A stretch of 15,837 nucleotides of DNA from Halieaceae bacterium. Lineage in GTDB: Bacteria > Pseudomonadota > Gammaproteobacteria > Pseudomonadales > Halieaceae. Location of the stretch: contig DPGN01000012.1 in assembly GCA_003523185.1 (NCBI GenBank), positions 77,636 to 93,472 of the forward strand, written 5' to 3'. The notes under the pieces were generated by a model, which was not told the origin of the DNA, searched no databases, and was given only the letters and a program-made list of their open reading frames with translations. Shown here piece by piece: positions 1 to 8,974 of this stretch. A program made the position numbers and the translations under genes. Within the stretch, counting starts at the first letter, position 1, and every line of letters begins with the position of its first letter.

Positions 1-6
1 AGATTT

Positions 7-25
7 GAGCCACGCCACTCGGCTC
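7..25 (-). terminator. Possible hairpin downstream of metF
   Basis: GAGCC (7-11) and GGCTC (21-25) can pair around a 9-base loop, 20 bases beyond the metF stop on its transcribed strand. The bases after it (AAATCT to the window edge) hold no T-run, and the sequence stops there, so this is only a weak terminator candidate. Confidence 0.2.
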
Positions 26-44
26 TGACGGTTCCACTGTGCCA

Positions 45-911
45 TCAGGCAGCCTCCACCAGTTGCTCGCGAAGTCCGAGCGCATGGCACACCGCGTAGG
101 CACTTTCAGCTCGGTTTAACGTGTAAAGGTGAAAATGCTTCACGCCGGCAGTAACCAGCTGTTCGCACTGCTGAATCGTGAAATGCGTTGCGATAAGACG
201 CCGCGTCTCTTCGTCATCCTCAATCCCAGCAAACCTGGAAGACAAGCTCGAAGGCACGGTTGCACCGCAGGCCTTGGCGAAACGTAGAACGCCTTTGATG
301 TTTTCAGGAACCATGATGCCGGGAATAATTGGCATGGTGACGCCGGCAGTCGCAGCCCGATCTCGATACCTGAAAAAGTCATCGTTATTGAAAAAGAACT
401 GAGTGATAGCGGCACTGGCACCGTTGTCCTGCTTTCTTTTCAGCACCTCAATATCGAAGGTTGCACTCGGTGTCCCGGGGTGAACTTCAGGATAAGCCGA
501 TACGAATAGTTCGAGACGCTCAAGATCGCGCAAGCCAGCAACAAGGTCCGACGCGTAAGCAAAACCATCGGCCGGTGGTGTATACACGCCCTCAACCCCA
601 TCTCTGGGATCGCCCCTCAGTGTCACCAACTTGGTAATGCCTTGGTTCAGATAATCTCTGACAATTTCGAGCGTTTCTTCCTTGCTAGCGTCAACGCAGG
701 TCAAGTGAGGAGCCACATCAAAGCCCAACTTTTCTTTTAACTCCGACACTGCCTTGGCGGTTGGTTCTCGCGTAGAACCACCTGCCCCATAAGTCACCGA
801 AACAAATTCGGGGCTCAAGGAGCTCAATCGAGAAGCTGTCTCAAAGAGCGTTCGATTACCTTCTTCGGTTTTGGGCGGGAAAAACTCAAAAGATACGCTG
901 GGTACCGACAT
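45..911 (-). CDS. metF: 5,10-methylenetetrahydrofolate reductase (MetF)
   Basis: Cytosolic flavoprotein that reduces 5,10-methylene-THF to 5-methyl-THF, the methyl donor for methionine synthesis. The 288-residue product matches the E. coli-type enzyme (about 296 aa) nearly end to end. Visible family blocks are SFEFFPPKTEEG near the N-terminus (with the catalytic Glu), SVTYGAGGSTR, APHLTCVDAS, LRGDPRDG, AYPEVHPG, ITQFFFNND and, near the C-terminus, HFHLYTLNRAESAYAVC. The frame stays open upstream to 1085, but that extension resembles no MetF. The ATG at 911 is preceded by GGAG about 8 bases away and puts the first conserved block at residue 7, so I start there. It is transcribed away from ilvC. 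A promoter-like element with an embedded palindrome lies 50-77 bases upstream and suggests repressor control of methionine metabolism. Family assignment is very secure. Confidence 0.97.
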   Translation of the reverse strand: MSVPSVSFEFFPPKTEEGNRTLFETASRLSSLSPEFVSVTYGAGGSTREPTAKAVSELKEKLGFDVAPHLTCVDASKEETLEIVRDYLNQGITKLVTLRGDPRDGVEGVYTPPADGFAYASDLVAGLRDLERLELFVSAYPEVHPGTPSATFDIEVLKRKQDNGASAAITQFFFNNDDFFRYRDRAATAGVTMPIIPGIMVPENIKGVLRFAKACGATVPSSLSSRFAGIEDDEETRRLIATHFTIQQCEQLVTAGVKHFHLYTLNRAESAYAVCHALGLREQLVEAA

Positions 912-960
912 GTCTGCGTCTCCTTGCGACAAAGTGCGCTTATTTACATCGTAAAATAAA

Positions 961-988
961 CATATAAAGATATCCTTATATTTGTCAA
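961..988 (-). promoter_or_regulatory. metF promoter overlapped by a near-perfect palindrome (candidate SahR-type operator)
   Basis: Read on the minus strand, TTGACA (983-988) and TATATG (961-966) are separated by 16 bases, a good sigma70-type -35/-10 pair. Between and over them, 962-981 is the 20-base palindrome ATATAAGGATATCTTTATAT centred on GATATC, with only one mismatched base pair. It is 50-70 bases upstream of the metF ATG, as expected for a repressor site. It resembles, from memory, the AT-rich ATAAAGATATCTTTAT-like sites assigned to SahR, the ArsR-family S-adenosylhomocysteine-responsive regulator of methionine genes in Proteobacteria. The palindrome and promoter are seen directly; the SahR name is inference. 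No regulator gene is in the window. Confidence 0.6.
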
Positions 989-1130
989 AAGAAATTTTTG
1001 CGACAGAGATATCAACGCCACTAGAGGGCTCTTTTTCACGACAAATAGTGAGAGCAAGCAGGAAATGAAAGCTAAGTGCGTCCATTTGCGAAAAAAATAG
1101 CGAATAAACGGCTTTCTATCGGTGCTTTGT

Positions 1131-1157
1131 GCGGTCCTAACATTTACGTAGGGCCGC
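1131..1157 (+). promoter_or_regulatory. Hairpin in the ilvC leader or promoter
   Basis: GCGGTCCT (1131-1138) can pair with AGGGCCGC (1150-1157) through eight pairs including one G-U, with an 11-base loop, about 78 bases before the ilvC start. No T-run follows, so it is not a typical intrinsic terminator. It could be an operator half-site pair or a leader structure. I see no branched-chain amino acid leader peptide. The role is unknown. Confidence 0.3.
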
Positions 1158-1222
1158 TCAACCACTACATTATGCGCCCCGTATGAACACCAGATTAAAA
1201 GCACCCTATTGAAATTCGTGAC

Positions 1223-1228
1223 GAGGAG
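1223..1228 (+). promoter_or_regulatory. Ribosome binding site that fixes the ilvC GTG start
   Basis: GAGGAG lies 6 bases before GTG at 1235. The codons that follow encode SNYFNTLPLRVQLEELGKC, the family's conserved N-terminus, so this non-ATG start is well supported. Confidence 0.75.
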
Positions 1229-1234
1229 TCCCCA

Positions 1235-2701
1235 GTGAGCAACTACTTCAACACCCTGCCCCTGCGCGTGCAGCTAGAAGAACTTGGCAAGTGCCGTTTC
1301 ATGGAGCCAGAAGAGTTCGCCAATGGCGTGGACGCCATCAAGGGCAAGAAGATCGTCATCGTCGGCTGTGGTGCTCAGGGTCTAAACCAAGGTTTGAACC
1401 TTCGAGACAGCGGCTTAGATGTCTCCTATGCGCTTCGTGAGTCAGCAATTACCGAGCAGCGAGCGTCCTTCCTTCGCGCAACCGAGAATGGCTTCACCGT
1501 TGGTACCTATGAAGAGCTCATTCCTCAAGCGGACATGGTTCTCAACCTGACCCCTGACAAGCAGCACACCGACGTTGTCACTACGGTGCAGCCACTCATG
1601 AAGCACGGTTCCTGCCTCTCGTACTCACACGGTTTCAACATTGTTGAAGAAGGAATGCAGGTGCGTGAGGACATCACTGTCATCATGGTCGCACCCAAGT
1701 GTCCCGGTACCGAGGTTCGCGAAGAGTACCTGCGTGGCTTTGGTGTTCCAACACTTATCGCCGTTCACCGAGAGAACGACCCCAACGGTGATGGCCTTGA
1801 GCTTGCTAAAGCCTATGCTGCCGGCACCGGCGGTCATCGCGCAGGCGTACTTGAGTCTTCATTCATTGCTGAAGTGAAGTCCGACCTCATGGGCGAGCAG
1901 ACCATCCTCTGCGGCATGCTCCAAACAGGTTCTATCCTTTGTTTTGATCGCATGGTCGAGCTCGGTATCGAGCCCGGCTACGCAGCTAAGCTTGTCCAGA
2001 ATGGTTGGGAGACAGTTACTGAAGGCTTAAAGCACGGCGGCATCACCAACATGATGGATCGCCTGACCAACCCTGCGAAGATCCGTGCCTACGATCTTGC
2101 AGAAGACATGAAAGAAATCCTGCGTCCGCTCTTTGAGAAGCACCAGGACGACATCATGTCCGGCCACTTCTCTGAGACCATGATGGCAGACTGGGCCAAC
2201 GACGATATCAATCTGCTGACATGGCGCGCCGAGACGAACGCAACAGCATTCGAAGAGCAGCCACTGACTGATCAGAATATTGAAGAGCAAACCTACTACG
2301 ATCAAGGTATCCTCATGGTCGCCATGGTTAAGGCAGGCGTTGAGCTCGCGTTTGAGACCATGGTCTCGGCAGGCATCATCGACGAGTCGGCTTACTACGA
2401 GTCACTCCACGAGACACCGCTCATTGCCAATACCATCGCACGTAAGAAGCTCTACGAGATGAACGTCGTGATCTCAGATACAGCTGAGTACGGCAACTAC
2501 CTCTTTGATCAGGCGGCGCGCCCACTGCTCAAGGACTTTGTTGCAGGTCTCGGTGCTGATGTCATCGGTGGCGGCATGACCGGCAGCAATGCCGTCGACA
2601 ACAAGACCTTGATCGCCGTGAACGCTGAAATTCGCAATCACCCGGTTGAGCTGATCGGTAAAGAGCTTCGTGGTTACATGACCGGCATGAAAGCCATCTA
2701 A
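1235..2701 (+). CDS. ilvC: Ketol-acid reductoisomerase, class II (IlvC)
   Basis: Second common step of valine, isoleucine and leucine synthesis: NADPH- and Mg-dependent isomerisation and reduction of 2-acetolactate or 2-aceto-2-hydroxybutyrate in the cytosol. At 488 aa this is the long, E. coli-type class II enzyme (491 aa) rather than the roughly 330-aa class I. The Rossmann motif IVGCGAQGLNQG is at about 43-53. NADPH-contacting R68, R76 and S78, catalytic H132 (in YSHGFN), and metal ligands D217 and E221 (in EVKSDLMGEQT) fall at the same numbers as in E. coli. The duplicated C-terminal knotted domain is present, with MVKAGVELAFETMV and SDTAEYGNYLF. The start is GTG with a strong ribosome binding site. 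It stands alone here: no ilvB, ilvI, ilvH, ilvD or ilvY is adjacent, so acetolactate synthase must be encoded elsewhere. Confidence 0.98.
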   Translation: MSNYFNTLPLRVQLEELGKCRFMEPEEFANGVDAIKGKKIVIVGCGAQGLNQGLNLRDSGLDVSYALRESAITEQRASFLRATENGFTVGTYEELIPQADMVLNLTPDKQHTDVVTTVQPLMKHGSCLSYSHGFNIVEEGMQVREDITVIMVAPKCPGTEVREEYLRGFGVPTLIAVHRENDPNGDGLELAKAYAAGTGGHRAGVLESSFIAEVKSDLMGEQTILCGMLQTGSILCFDRMVELGIEPGYAAKLVQNGWETVTEGLKHGGITNMMDRLTNPAKIRAYDLAEDMKEILRPLFEKHQDDIMSGHFSETMMADWANDDINLLTWRAETNATAFEEQPLTDQNIEEQTYYDQGILMVAMVKAGVELAFETMVSAGIIDESAYYESLHETPLIANTIARKKLYEMNVVISDTAEYGNYLFDQAARPLLKDFVAGLGADVIGGGMTGSNAVDNKTLIAVNAEIRNHPVELIGKELRGYMTGMKAI

Positions 2702-2740
2702 CCCAGCGACGTAAGAGAAACGCTCCACTGCATAGGCACT

Positions 2741-2754
2741 GGGCCGTTTTTTTT
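2741..2754 (+). terminator. Possible weak terminator after ilvC
   Basis: An uninterrupted run of eight T (2747-2754) follows the GC-rich GGGCCG, 46 bases after the ilvC stop. The upstream sequence (about 2720-2746) forms only short, imperfect stems such as GGC/GCC, so this is a weak intrinsic terminator candidate. Position and T-run support it; the stem does not. Confidence 0.3.
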
Positions 2755-2874
2755 AGCCTGATTCCTGGCCGACATAGGCATCGCGCGCAGTGAACGTGAC
2801 ATAAAATTGGCATGTTCCTCTGCTTAACTGCACACTCATGGGTTGGGGTGGCTAACCAGTTTTCCGGAGAACCG

Positions 2875-3858
2875 ATGAAATTACTCGTGACAGGCGGTGC
2901 AGGCTACGTGGGATCACATACGGTCCATGCACTCCTTTCGCAAGGCCATGAGGTTGTCATTCTCGACAACCTGAGCACCGGCCATAAGTGGGCGCTTCAG
3001 AACTGCGAGCTCATCACCATTGATCTCCGCGATGAAACGAATCTTGTGCGCAATCTAAAAGGCCGTGGCTTCGACGGTGTGCTGCATTTCGCCGCCAAAT
3101 CGCTCGTAGGCGAATCAAAGAACCAGCCAGCCATGTATTACCAGAACAATGTCGGTGGTACGACAAACCTAGTCCGCGCCATGCAGGCCGCCGATATTCA
3201 GCGGCTGGTCTTTTCATCGACGGCGGCCATTTTTGGCAACCCCGTATCAGACCTTATTGATGAGGCGCACCCCAAGGCACCGATCAACATTTATGGGCAA
3301 ACCAAGCTAGTGGTAGAGCAGATGCTAGAAGCCGTCACTGCAAGCTCGGATTTCAGTGCCACCTGCCTGCGTTACTTCAACGCAGCAGGTGCCAACAATG
3401 CGGCAAACCTGGGTGAGTGGCATGAGCCCGAGACACACCTCATTCCTAATGCACTTCGAGCAGCAGCTGGCACAGGGAACCCGTTAACCCTATTCGGCGA
3501 TGATTACCCTACGCCCGATGGCACCTGTGTTCGTGATTACATCCATGTTGATGATCTTGCGAGCGCCCACGTCGCGGCCATCGACACCATGTCTAAGTCG
3601 GGTGTGTTCGGCACCTACAACCTCGGAAACGGCAACGGCTACTCAGTAAAGGAAGTCATTACCGCCTGTGAGAAAGCCGTGGGATCAGAGATTCCGTTCA
3701 CGATTGGTCCGCGTCGCGAGGGCGACCCTGCTACCCTCGTTGCAAGTTCCCAGAAAGCGCGCGACGAACTCGGCTGGACACCCGCTCACGACAGTATCGA
3801 AGAGATTGCGCAGAGCGCCTGGAACTGGGAGTGCTACCGTCGCGATACGCTCGCCTGA
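2875..3858 (+). CDS. galE: UDP-glucose 4-epimerase (GalE)
   Basis: Extended short-chain dehydrogenase that interconverts UDP-glucose and UDP-galactose with bound NAD, supplying galactose units for surface polysaccharide or for galactose use. The 327-aa product is close to the usual 330-340 aa. The nucleotide-binding motif TGGAGYVGSH is at 6-15, LDNLSTG at 30-36, the active-site SSTAAIFG at 114-121, and the catalytic pair Y140 and K144 in YGQTK. RYFNAAGA, the metabolite-binding CVRDYIHVDDLA and YNLGNGNGYSV follow in the expected order. The frame is open from an upstream ATG at 2812, but the family begins at MKLLVTGG, and ATG 2875 has GGAG five bases away. A TAAAAT at 2802-2807 may be a -10 element. 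The gene is monocistronic here, with no other gal or polysaccharide genes beside it. A related UDP-sugar epimerase specificity is possible. Confidence 0.93.
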   Translation: MKLLVTGGAGYVGSHTVHALLSQGHEVVILDNLSTGHKWALQNCELITIDLRDETNLVRNLKGRGFDGVLHFAAKSLVGESKNQPAMYYQNNVGGTTNLVRAMQAADIQRLVFSSTAAIFGNPVSDLIDEAHPKAPINIYGQTKLVVEQMLEAVTASSDFSATCLRYFNAAGANNAANLGEWHEPETHLIPNALRAAAGTGNPLTLFGDDYPTPDGTCVRDYIHVDDLASAHVAAIDTMSKSGVFGTYNLGNGNGYSVKEVITACEKAVGSEIPFTIGPRREGDPATLVASSQKARDELGWTPAHDSIEEIAQSAWNWECYRRDTLA

Positions 3859-3988
3859 CCTACCCTTTAGAGCCCTAAATTAAGCCGACTCAGACACGCC
3901 AAAATCAGGTTTAAAAAAACCAGGAACACCACCACAGCAGTAGCACTGGGAAGGCTTAAATAGGAGTTCTGGTCAGCGTTAGCCCCGA

Positions 3989-4008
3989 GGCACCGATAAC
4001 TAGGTGCC
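3989..4008. other. Hairpin spanning the stop codon of the DUF2306-like gene
   Basis: GGCACC (3989-3994) pairs perfectly with GGTGCC (4003-4008) around an 8-base loop that contains the minus-strand stop codon (4000-4002). It lies between the convergent ends of galE and the membrane protein gene. No T-run follows on either strand, so it is at best a poor terminator or an mRNA 3'-end stabiliser. Confidence 0.3.
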
Positions 4009-4392
4009 GAAGAATATTTGCCCCATCACACGGCTCGGTAGCAGGGTAAACAACCCAGTCAGAATCAGCGCCAGGCCATAAAGCAGTTGCATGTTGAGTT
4101 GATGCGCTCTGATGTTTCCAACGCGCGCAAAATAGACCCCCGTACATAAGGTCAGCACAGTCCAAACGCTAAGCAGGTGGATTGGGCTGTAGGCGCCCCA
4201 CAACTGAATCTCGGAAATGAAAAACGAAGAGATCGACACGTACATCATGAGGCTGAACCAGATATAGCCCAGCACTTTGTGCTGAGATGTTCCTTTCGCA
4301 CTCATCAGCTGTACCCCACCAATCACCACAGCAAGCAGCGCCATCAGGGCATGGCTTGGAATAGGTCGCGCTTTCAAAAACAGGAGGTCCAT
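4000..4392 (-). CDS. DUF2306-like four-helix membrane protein
   Basis: Small integral membrane protein of 130 aa, function unknown. Four hydrophobic segments are visible at about 14-31, 40-60, 70-88 and 102-119. Histidines near helix ends (H38 in SQHKVLGY, H72 in SPIHLLSVW, H97 in RAHQLNM) and the overall pattern resemble the DUF2306 family of predicted membrane proteins, in which such histidines recur; haem or metal binding by them is only a guess. The open frame extends upstream to 4482, but that extension is charged, unlike the family, and overlaps the start of the divergent gene at 4431. I start at ATG 4392, preceded by a weak GGGAA. The 38-base gap to that neighbour means each promoter probably lies partly inside the other gene. 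Confidence 0.7.
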   Translation of the reverse strand: MDLLFLKARPIPSHALMALLAVVIGGVQLMSAKGTSQHKVLGYIWFSLMMYVSISSFFISEIQLWGAYSPIHLLSVWTVLTLCTGVYFARVGNIRAHQLNMQLLYGLALILTGLFTLLPSRVMGQIFFGT

Positions 4393-4430
4393 ATTACATT
4401 CCCGAAAATTCTTGGCGGACCTTACCGACA

Positions 4431-4898
4431 ATGACAATAAAGATCCACAGTCCTCGCCCATCCGCGACTCGTCCCGCCGCACTTACGACTCTGGTACTGA
4501 TCGGCCTGCCAATCTCGGCGAGTGCCGACACCCTGACCGTCACGGTCAATAACATCAAAAAAGCCGGTGAGATTCATGTCGCTGTCTATGACAATGCCGA
4601 CGCGTTTGAAGCTGATCGGGGCGAGAAAGGTGGTGCCGCGCCCTGCATCACAGAAGGCACCATTGAGATGGTAGAGCCCGGGTCCGTGAACTACGTCTAT
4701 GAGCTACCACCCGGCACCTATGCCATCGGCATCTTTCATGACGTCAACTTGAATAACAAAATGGATAACAACTTCTTTGGTATTCCAAAAGAGCAGTACG
4801 GCTTCTCAAATAATGCCCGTGCCTTCCTCGGTCCACCCTCATTCGAGGCCGCAGCTTTCGAGCTTAACGGCGCAACAATACAGTCGATCGACCTGTAG
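4431..4898 (+). CDS. Exported DUF2141-like protein
   Basis: Secreted or periplasmic protein of 155 aa, function unknown. The N-terminus is positively charged, then hydrophobic (about 16-29), ending in an ASA-D signal-peptidase-type site near residue 32, so the mature protein is about 123 aa. The mature part has a beta-rich N-terminal half (LTVTVNNIKKAGEIHVAVYD) and the conserved C-terminal signature of DUF2141: LPPGTYAIGIFHDVNLNNKMD, a GIPKEQYGFSNNAR stretch and a final LNGATIQSIDL strand. The N-x-N-x-K-x-D pattern after HD could bind a cation, but this is untested. The ribosome binding site is weak (GGCGGA about 12 bases before the ATG). It is divergent from the DUF2306-like gene and convergent with the acetoacetyl-CoA synthetase gene. 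Family match is good; no role can be given. Confidence 0.8.
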   Translation: MTIKIHSPRPSATRPAALTTLVLIGLPISASADTLTVTVNNIKKAGEIHVAVYDNADAFEADRGEKGGAAPCITEGTIEMVEPGSVNYVYELPPGTYAIGIFHDVNLNNKMDNNFFGIPKEQYGFSNNARAFLGPPSFEAAAFELNGATIQSIDL

Positions 4899-4973
4899 AA
4901 ACTAACCGTTAGAAAACAGCGACCATGGAAGGCTTTGCTAGTGAGATTAGATGCCCGCAAAGTACGAGCCCGT

Positions 4974-6976
<2,003 letters not shown>

Positions 6977-6980
<4 letters not shown>

Positions 6981-7963
6981 TCGCCTGCCTGTTGGCGTCG
7001 ATTAACCTCGTTGAGAAACGCGCCAGCCGCGGCATCTTCGGCTCGCAGCGCTTTGAGCAGTGCAACCAGGTTGCGATCGCGCTCGTTCTCGAGTTGCATG
7101 ACAGTTCGACCCGCTGCTTGCTCGTCTGATTGCTCAACAATGCGATCAATCAGCGCCTCATCAAGGTCGGGCACATCCATGAGCTTGGTCCAGGGCCATT
7201 CAAGACAGGGGCCAAATTGCTCAAGGAAGTGCTTCATGCCAGCTTGGCCACCGGCCACGCGATAGGTCTCAAAGAGCCCTTTCTGCGCCCAGCGCAGACC
7301 AAAACTATGCGTGATGATGTCGTCAATCTGACCGGTTGTCGCCACGCCATCTTTTATTAGCCAAAGCGCCTCACGCCAAAGCGCCTCTAGCAGACGATCG
7401 CCGACATGCGCTGGCACCTCGGCACCCAATACCACCGGTTTCATGGAGACCGACTCAAGGTAATCACTCGCCCGTTGCGTGACCTCAGCGGGTACCGCAG
7501 GCGAGGCTACCACCTCGACCAGCGGCAGCAAATAAACGGGGTTATACGGGTGCGACACAATGATCTGCTCGGGTCGGAGGGCGCCTTCTTGCAGCTCGCT
7601 CGGCATAAACCCGGAGGTCGAGGAGGCGACGATGGCATTGGCATCACAGCTCTCCTGAATACTCTTTAGAACTGCCTGCTTGACCTCGATACGCTCCGGT
7701 ATCGACTCTTGAATGTAGAGCGCACCTTCAACCGCATCCACCGTTGATGATGCGATGTACAAGCCACCTTCCTCGGGCACAACATCGCAGAGCGCAGGCA
7801 TTGCCTCGCGTCCCCGCTCTATGACCGCGCGCAGTATCCGCTCGGCATCAGCACTCGGGTCGAAGAAACGAACATCCCAGCCATTTAGCAGAAATCGCGT
7901 CGCCCAACCTGAACCAATCACACCACCACCGATGATGGCGGCAGTTCGTCGCTTATCGGGCAT
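6977..7963 (-). CDS. L-carnitine 3-dehydrogenase
   Basis: NAD-dependent oxidation of L-carnitine to 3-dehydrocarnitine (EC 1.1.1.108). The 328-aa protein belongs to the 3-hydroxyacyl-CoA dehydrogenase fold. The dinucleotide motif GGGVIGSGWA is at 12-21, with D35 at the end of the second strand (FFDP) favouring NAD. SSTSGFMPSEL at 114-124 and the catalytic-type SHPYNPVYLLPLVEVV at 137-152 (H138, E150) follow, then the helical C-terminal dimerisation domain with VGDRLLEALWREALWL and FGLRWAQKGLFETYRVAGG. The latter matches carnitine dehydrogenases better than fatty-acid enzymes. Length fits the single-domain form; there is no fused C-terminal thioesterase as in some carnitine dehydrogenases. The ATG overlaps the upstream BKACE stop by one base (TAATG), and the stop overlaps the next start by four, so all three are tightly coupled. 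Specificity is inferred from sequence plus neighbours. Confidence 0.88.
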
Positions 7964-8874
7964 TACAACGGATCTCTTTTCACCAGGTTGAGTTCGGCGC
8001 GGACTTCCTCAGGGGTCATGATCTCTACTCCCATGGCCGTGATGATGCCCGATGCTTTCTCCACCAACTCAGCATTACTCGCAAGGCGCCCGCGCTCTAA
8101 CCAGAGGTTGTCCTCGAGGCCCACACGGACATTACCACCTGACAGAACAGCAGCGGCGACGAAGGGCATCTGGTTTTTACCGATACTAAAGGCCGAGTGA
8201 ACCCAGTTACTGGGCACGTTATTCACCATGGCCATGAAGGTATTCATGTCATCAGGCGCACCCCAAGGAATACCCATACAGAGCTGGACCATGACAGGGT
8301 CTTTAATGACACCCTCGTCGACCAACTGTTTGGCAAACCACAGGTGCCCCGTGTCGAATGCTTCAATCTCGATTTGAATGCCAAGGTCGGTCATACGCTG
8401 CGCCATATCGCGCAACATACCGGGCGTATTGGTCATCACGTAGTCGGCTTCGGCAAAGTTCATTGTGCCGCAATCGAGTGTTGCGATTTCAGGGCGGCAG
8501 ACTTCAAGGTGCTCGACACGCTCAGCCGCCGACACCATGTCAGTCCCCGCCTCCTGCAAAGGCAACGGTGCCTCGGGTGGACCGAACACGATATCTCCTC
8601 CCATGCCGGCAGTCAGGTTCACCACCACATCGGTATCAGACGCACGAATACGCTCAACCACTTCTTTGTAAAGGTGAACATCGCGCGCTGGCGCGCCAGT
8701 TTCAGGGTCACGCACGTGGCAATGAACAACCGCTGCACCTGCCTTTGCCGCCTCGATGGCGTCATTGGCTATGTGCTGGGGACTGCGCGGCACTTTGTCA
8801 CTCCGATCTTGTGTACCTCCGGAGCCCGTCAGTGCAGCGGTAATAAACACTTTTTTACGCATGGCTAGTGGCAT
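7963..8874 (-). CDS. BKACE-family beta-keto acid cleavage enzyme, probably 3-dehydrocarnitine cleavage
   Basis: Zinc-dependent TIM-barrel enzyme of the 3-keto-5-aminohexanoate cleavage (BKACE, formerly DUF849) family. The family transfers the acyl part of a beta-keto acid to the CoA of acetyl-CoA, releasing acetoacetate. The 303-aa length is typical. Zinc-site histidines H51 and H53 lie in VVHCHVRDPETG; VNLTAGMGGD (85-94), a TLDCGTMNF block (132-140), WGAPDDM (204-210) and NVRVGLEDNLWLERG (248-262, with conserved R250, E254 and D255) follow in family order. Placement next to carnitine dehydrogenase points to 3-dehydrocarnitine as substrate, giving betainyl-CoA plus acetoacetate. ATG 8874 has AGGGGA upstream; the in-frame ATG at 8862 has none. 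A gap of 100 bases without a terminator-like structure separates it from the upstream dioxygenase gene. Confidence 0.88.
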   Translation of the reverse strand: MPLAMRKKVFITAALTGSGGTQDRSDKVPRSPQHIANDAIEAAKAGAAVVHCHVRDPETGAPARDVHLYKEVVERIRASDTDVVVNLTAGMGGDIVFGPPEAPLPLQEAGTDMVSAAERVEHLEVCRPEIATLDCGTMNFAEADYVMTNTPGMLRDMAQRMTDLGIQIEIEAFDTGHLWFAKQLVDEGVIKDPVMVQLCMGIPWGAPDDMNTFMAMVNNVPSNWVHSAFSIGKNQMPFVAAAVLSGGNVRVGLEDNLWLERGRLASNAELVEKASGIITAMGVEIMTPEEVRAELNLVKRDPL

Positions 8875-8974
8875 GGTCGGTTTCCCCTATTGTGTCGCTC
8901 TAGTTGTCGTTATTTTTTATTTCTGCTTACTCGTCTCGGTTTTTGTTTCCCGGCCCACTCAATGGACACGCCAG

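Larger units (their letters stand above)
912..1234. other. Divergent metF-ilvC intergenic region
   Basis: No convincing gene lies in these 323 bases. The metF side carries the promoter and palindrome at 961-988. The ilvC side carries an imperfect inverted repeat at 1131-1157 and the ilvC ribosome binding site. AT-rich runs around 1086-1107 could belong to an ilvC promoter, but I find no clear -35/-10 pair for it. Short open frames here (for example minus strand 944-1204) have no family resemblance and no plausible start signal. Confidence 0.6.

Noticed and set aside
912..1085. N-terminal extension of MetF by 58 residues to an upstream ATG at 1085
   Set aside because: MetF proteins start just before the SFEFFPP block; the extension would cover the promoter and palindrome, and ATG 911 has a good ribosome binding site.
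944..1204. Minus-strand open frame of 86 codons across the metF-ilvC gap
   Set aside because: Low-complexity translation with no family resemblance; it overlaps the metF promoter element and has no convincing ribosome binding site.
2812..2874. N-terminal extension of GalE to ATG 2812
   Set aside because: The extra 21 residues resemble nothing in the family, while ATG 2875 has GGAG at proper spacing and begins directly at the nucleotide-binding strand.
3859..3999. A terminator between galE and the DUF2306-like gene
   Set aside because: The A-run near 3912-3919 and the perfect 6-base hairpin at 3989-4008 do not combine into a stem followed by a T-run on either strand.
8197..8868. Plus-strand open frame of 223 codons opposite the BKACE gene
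   Set aside because: His- and Arg-rich translation typical of an antisense shadow; the BKACE gene on the other strand has full family motifs.
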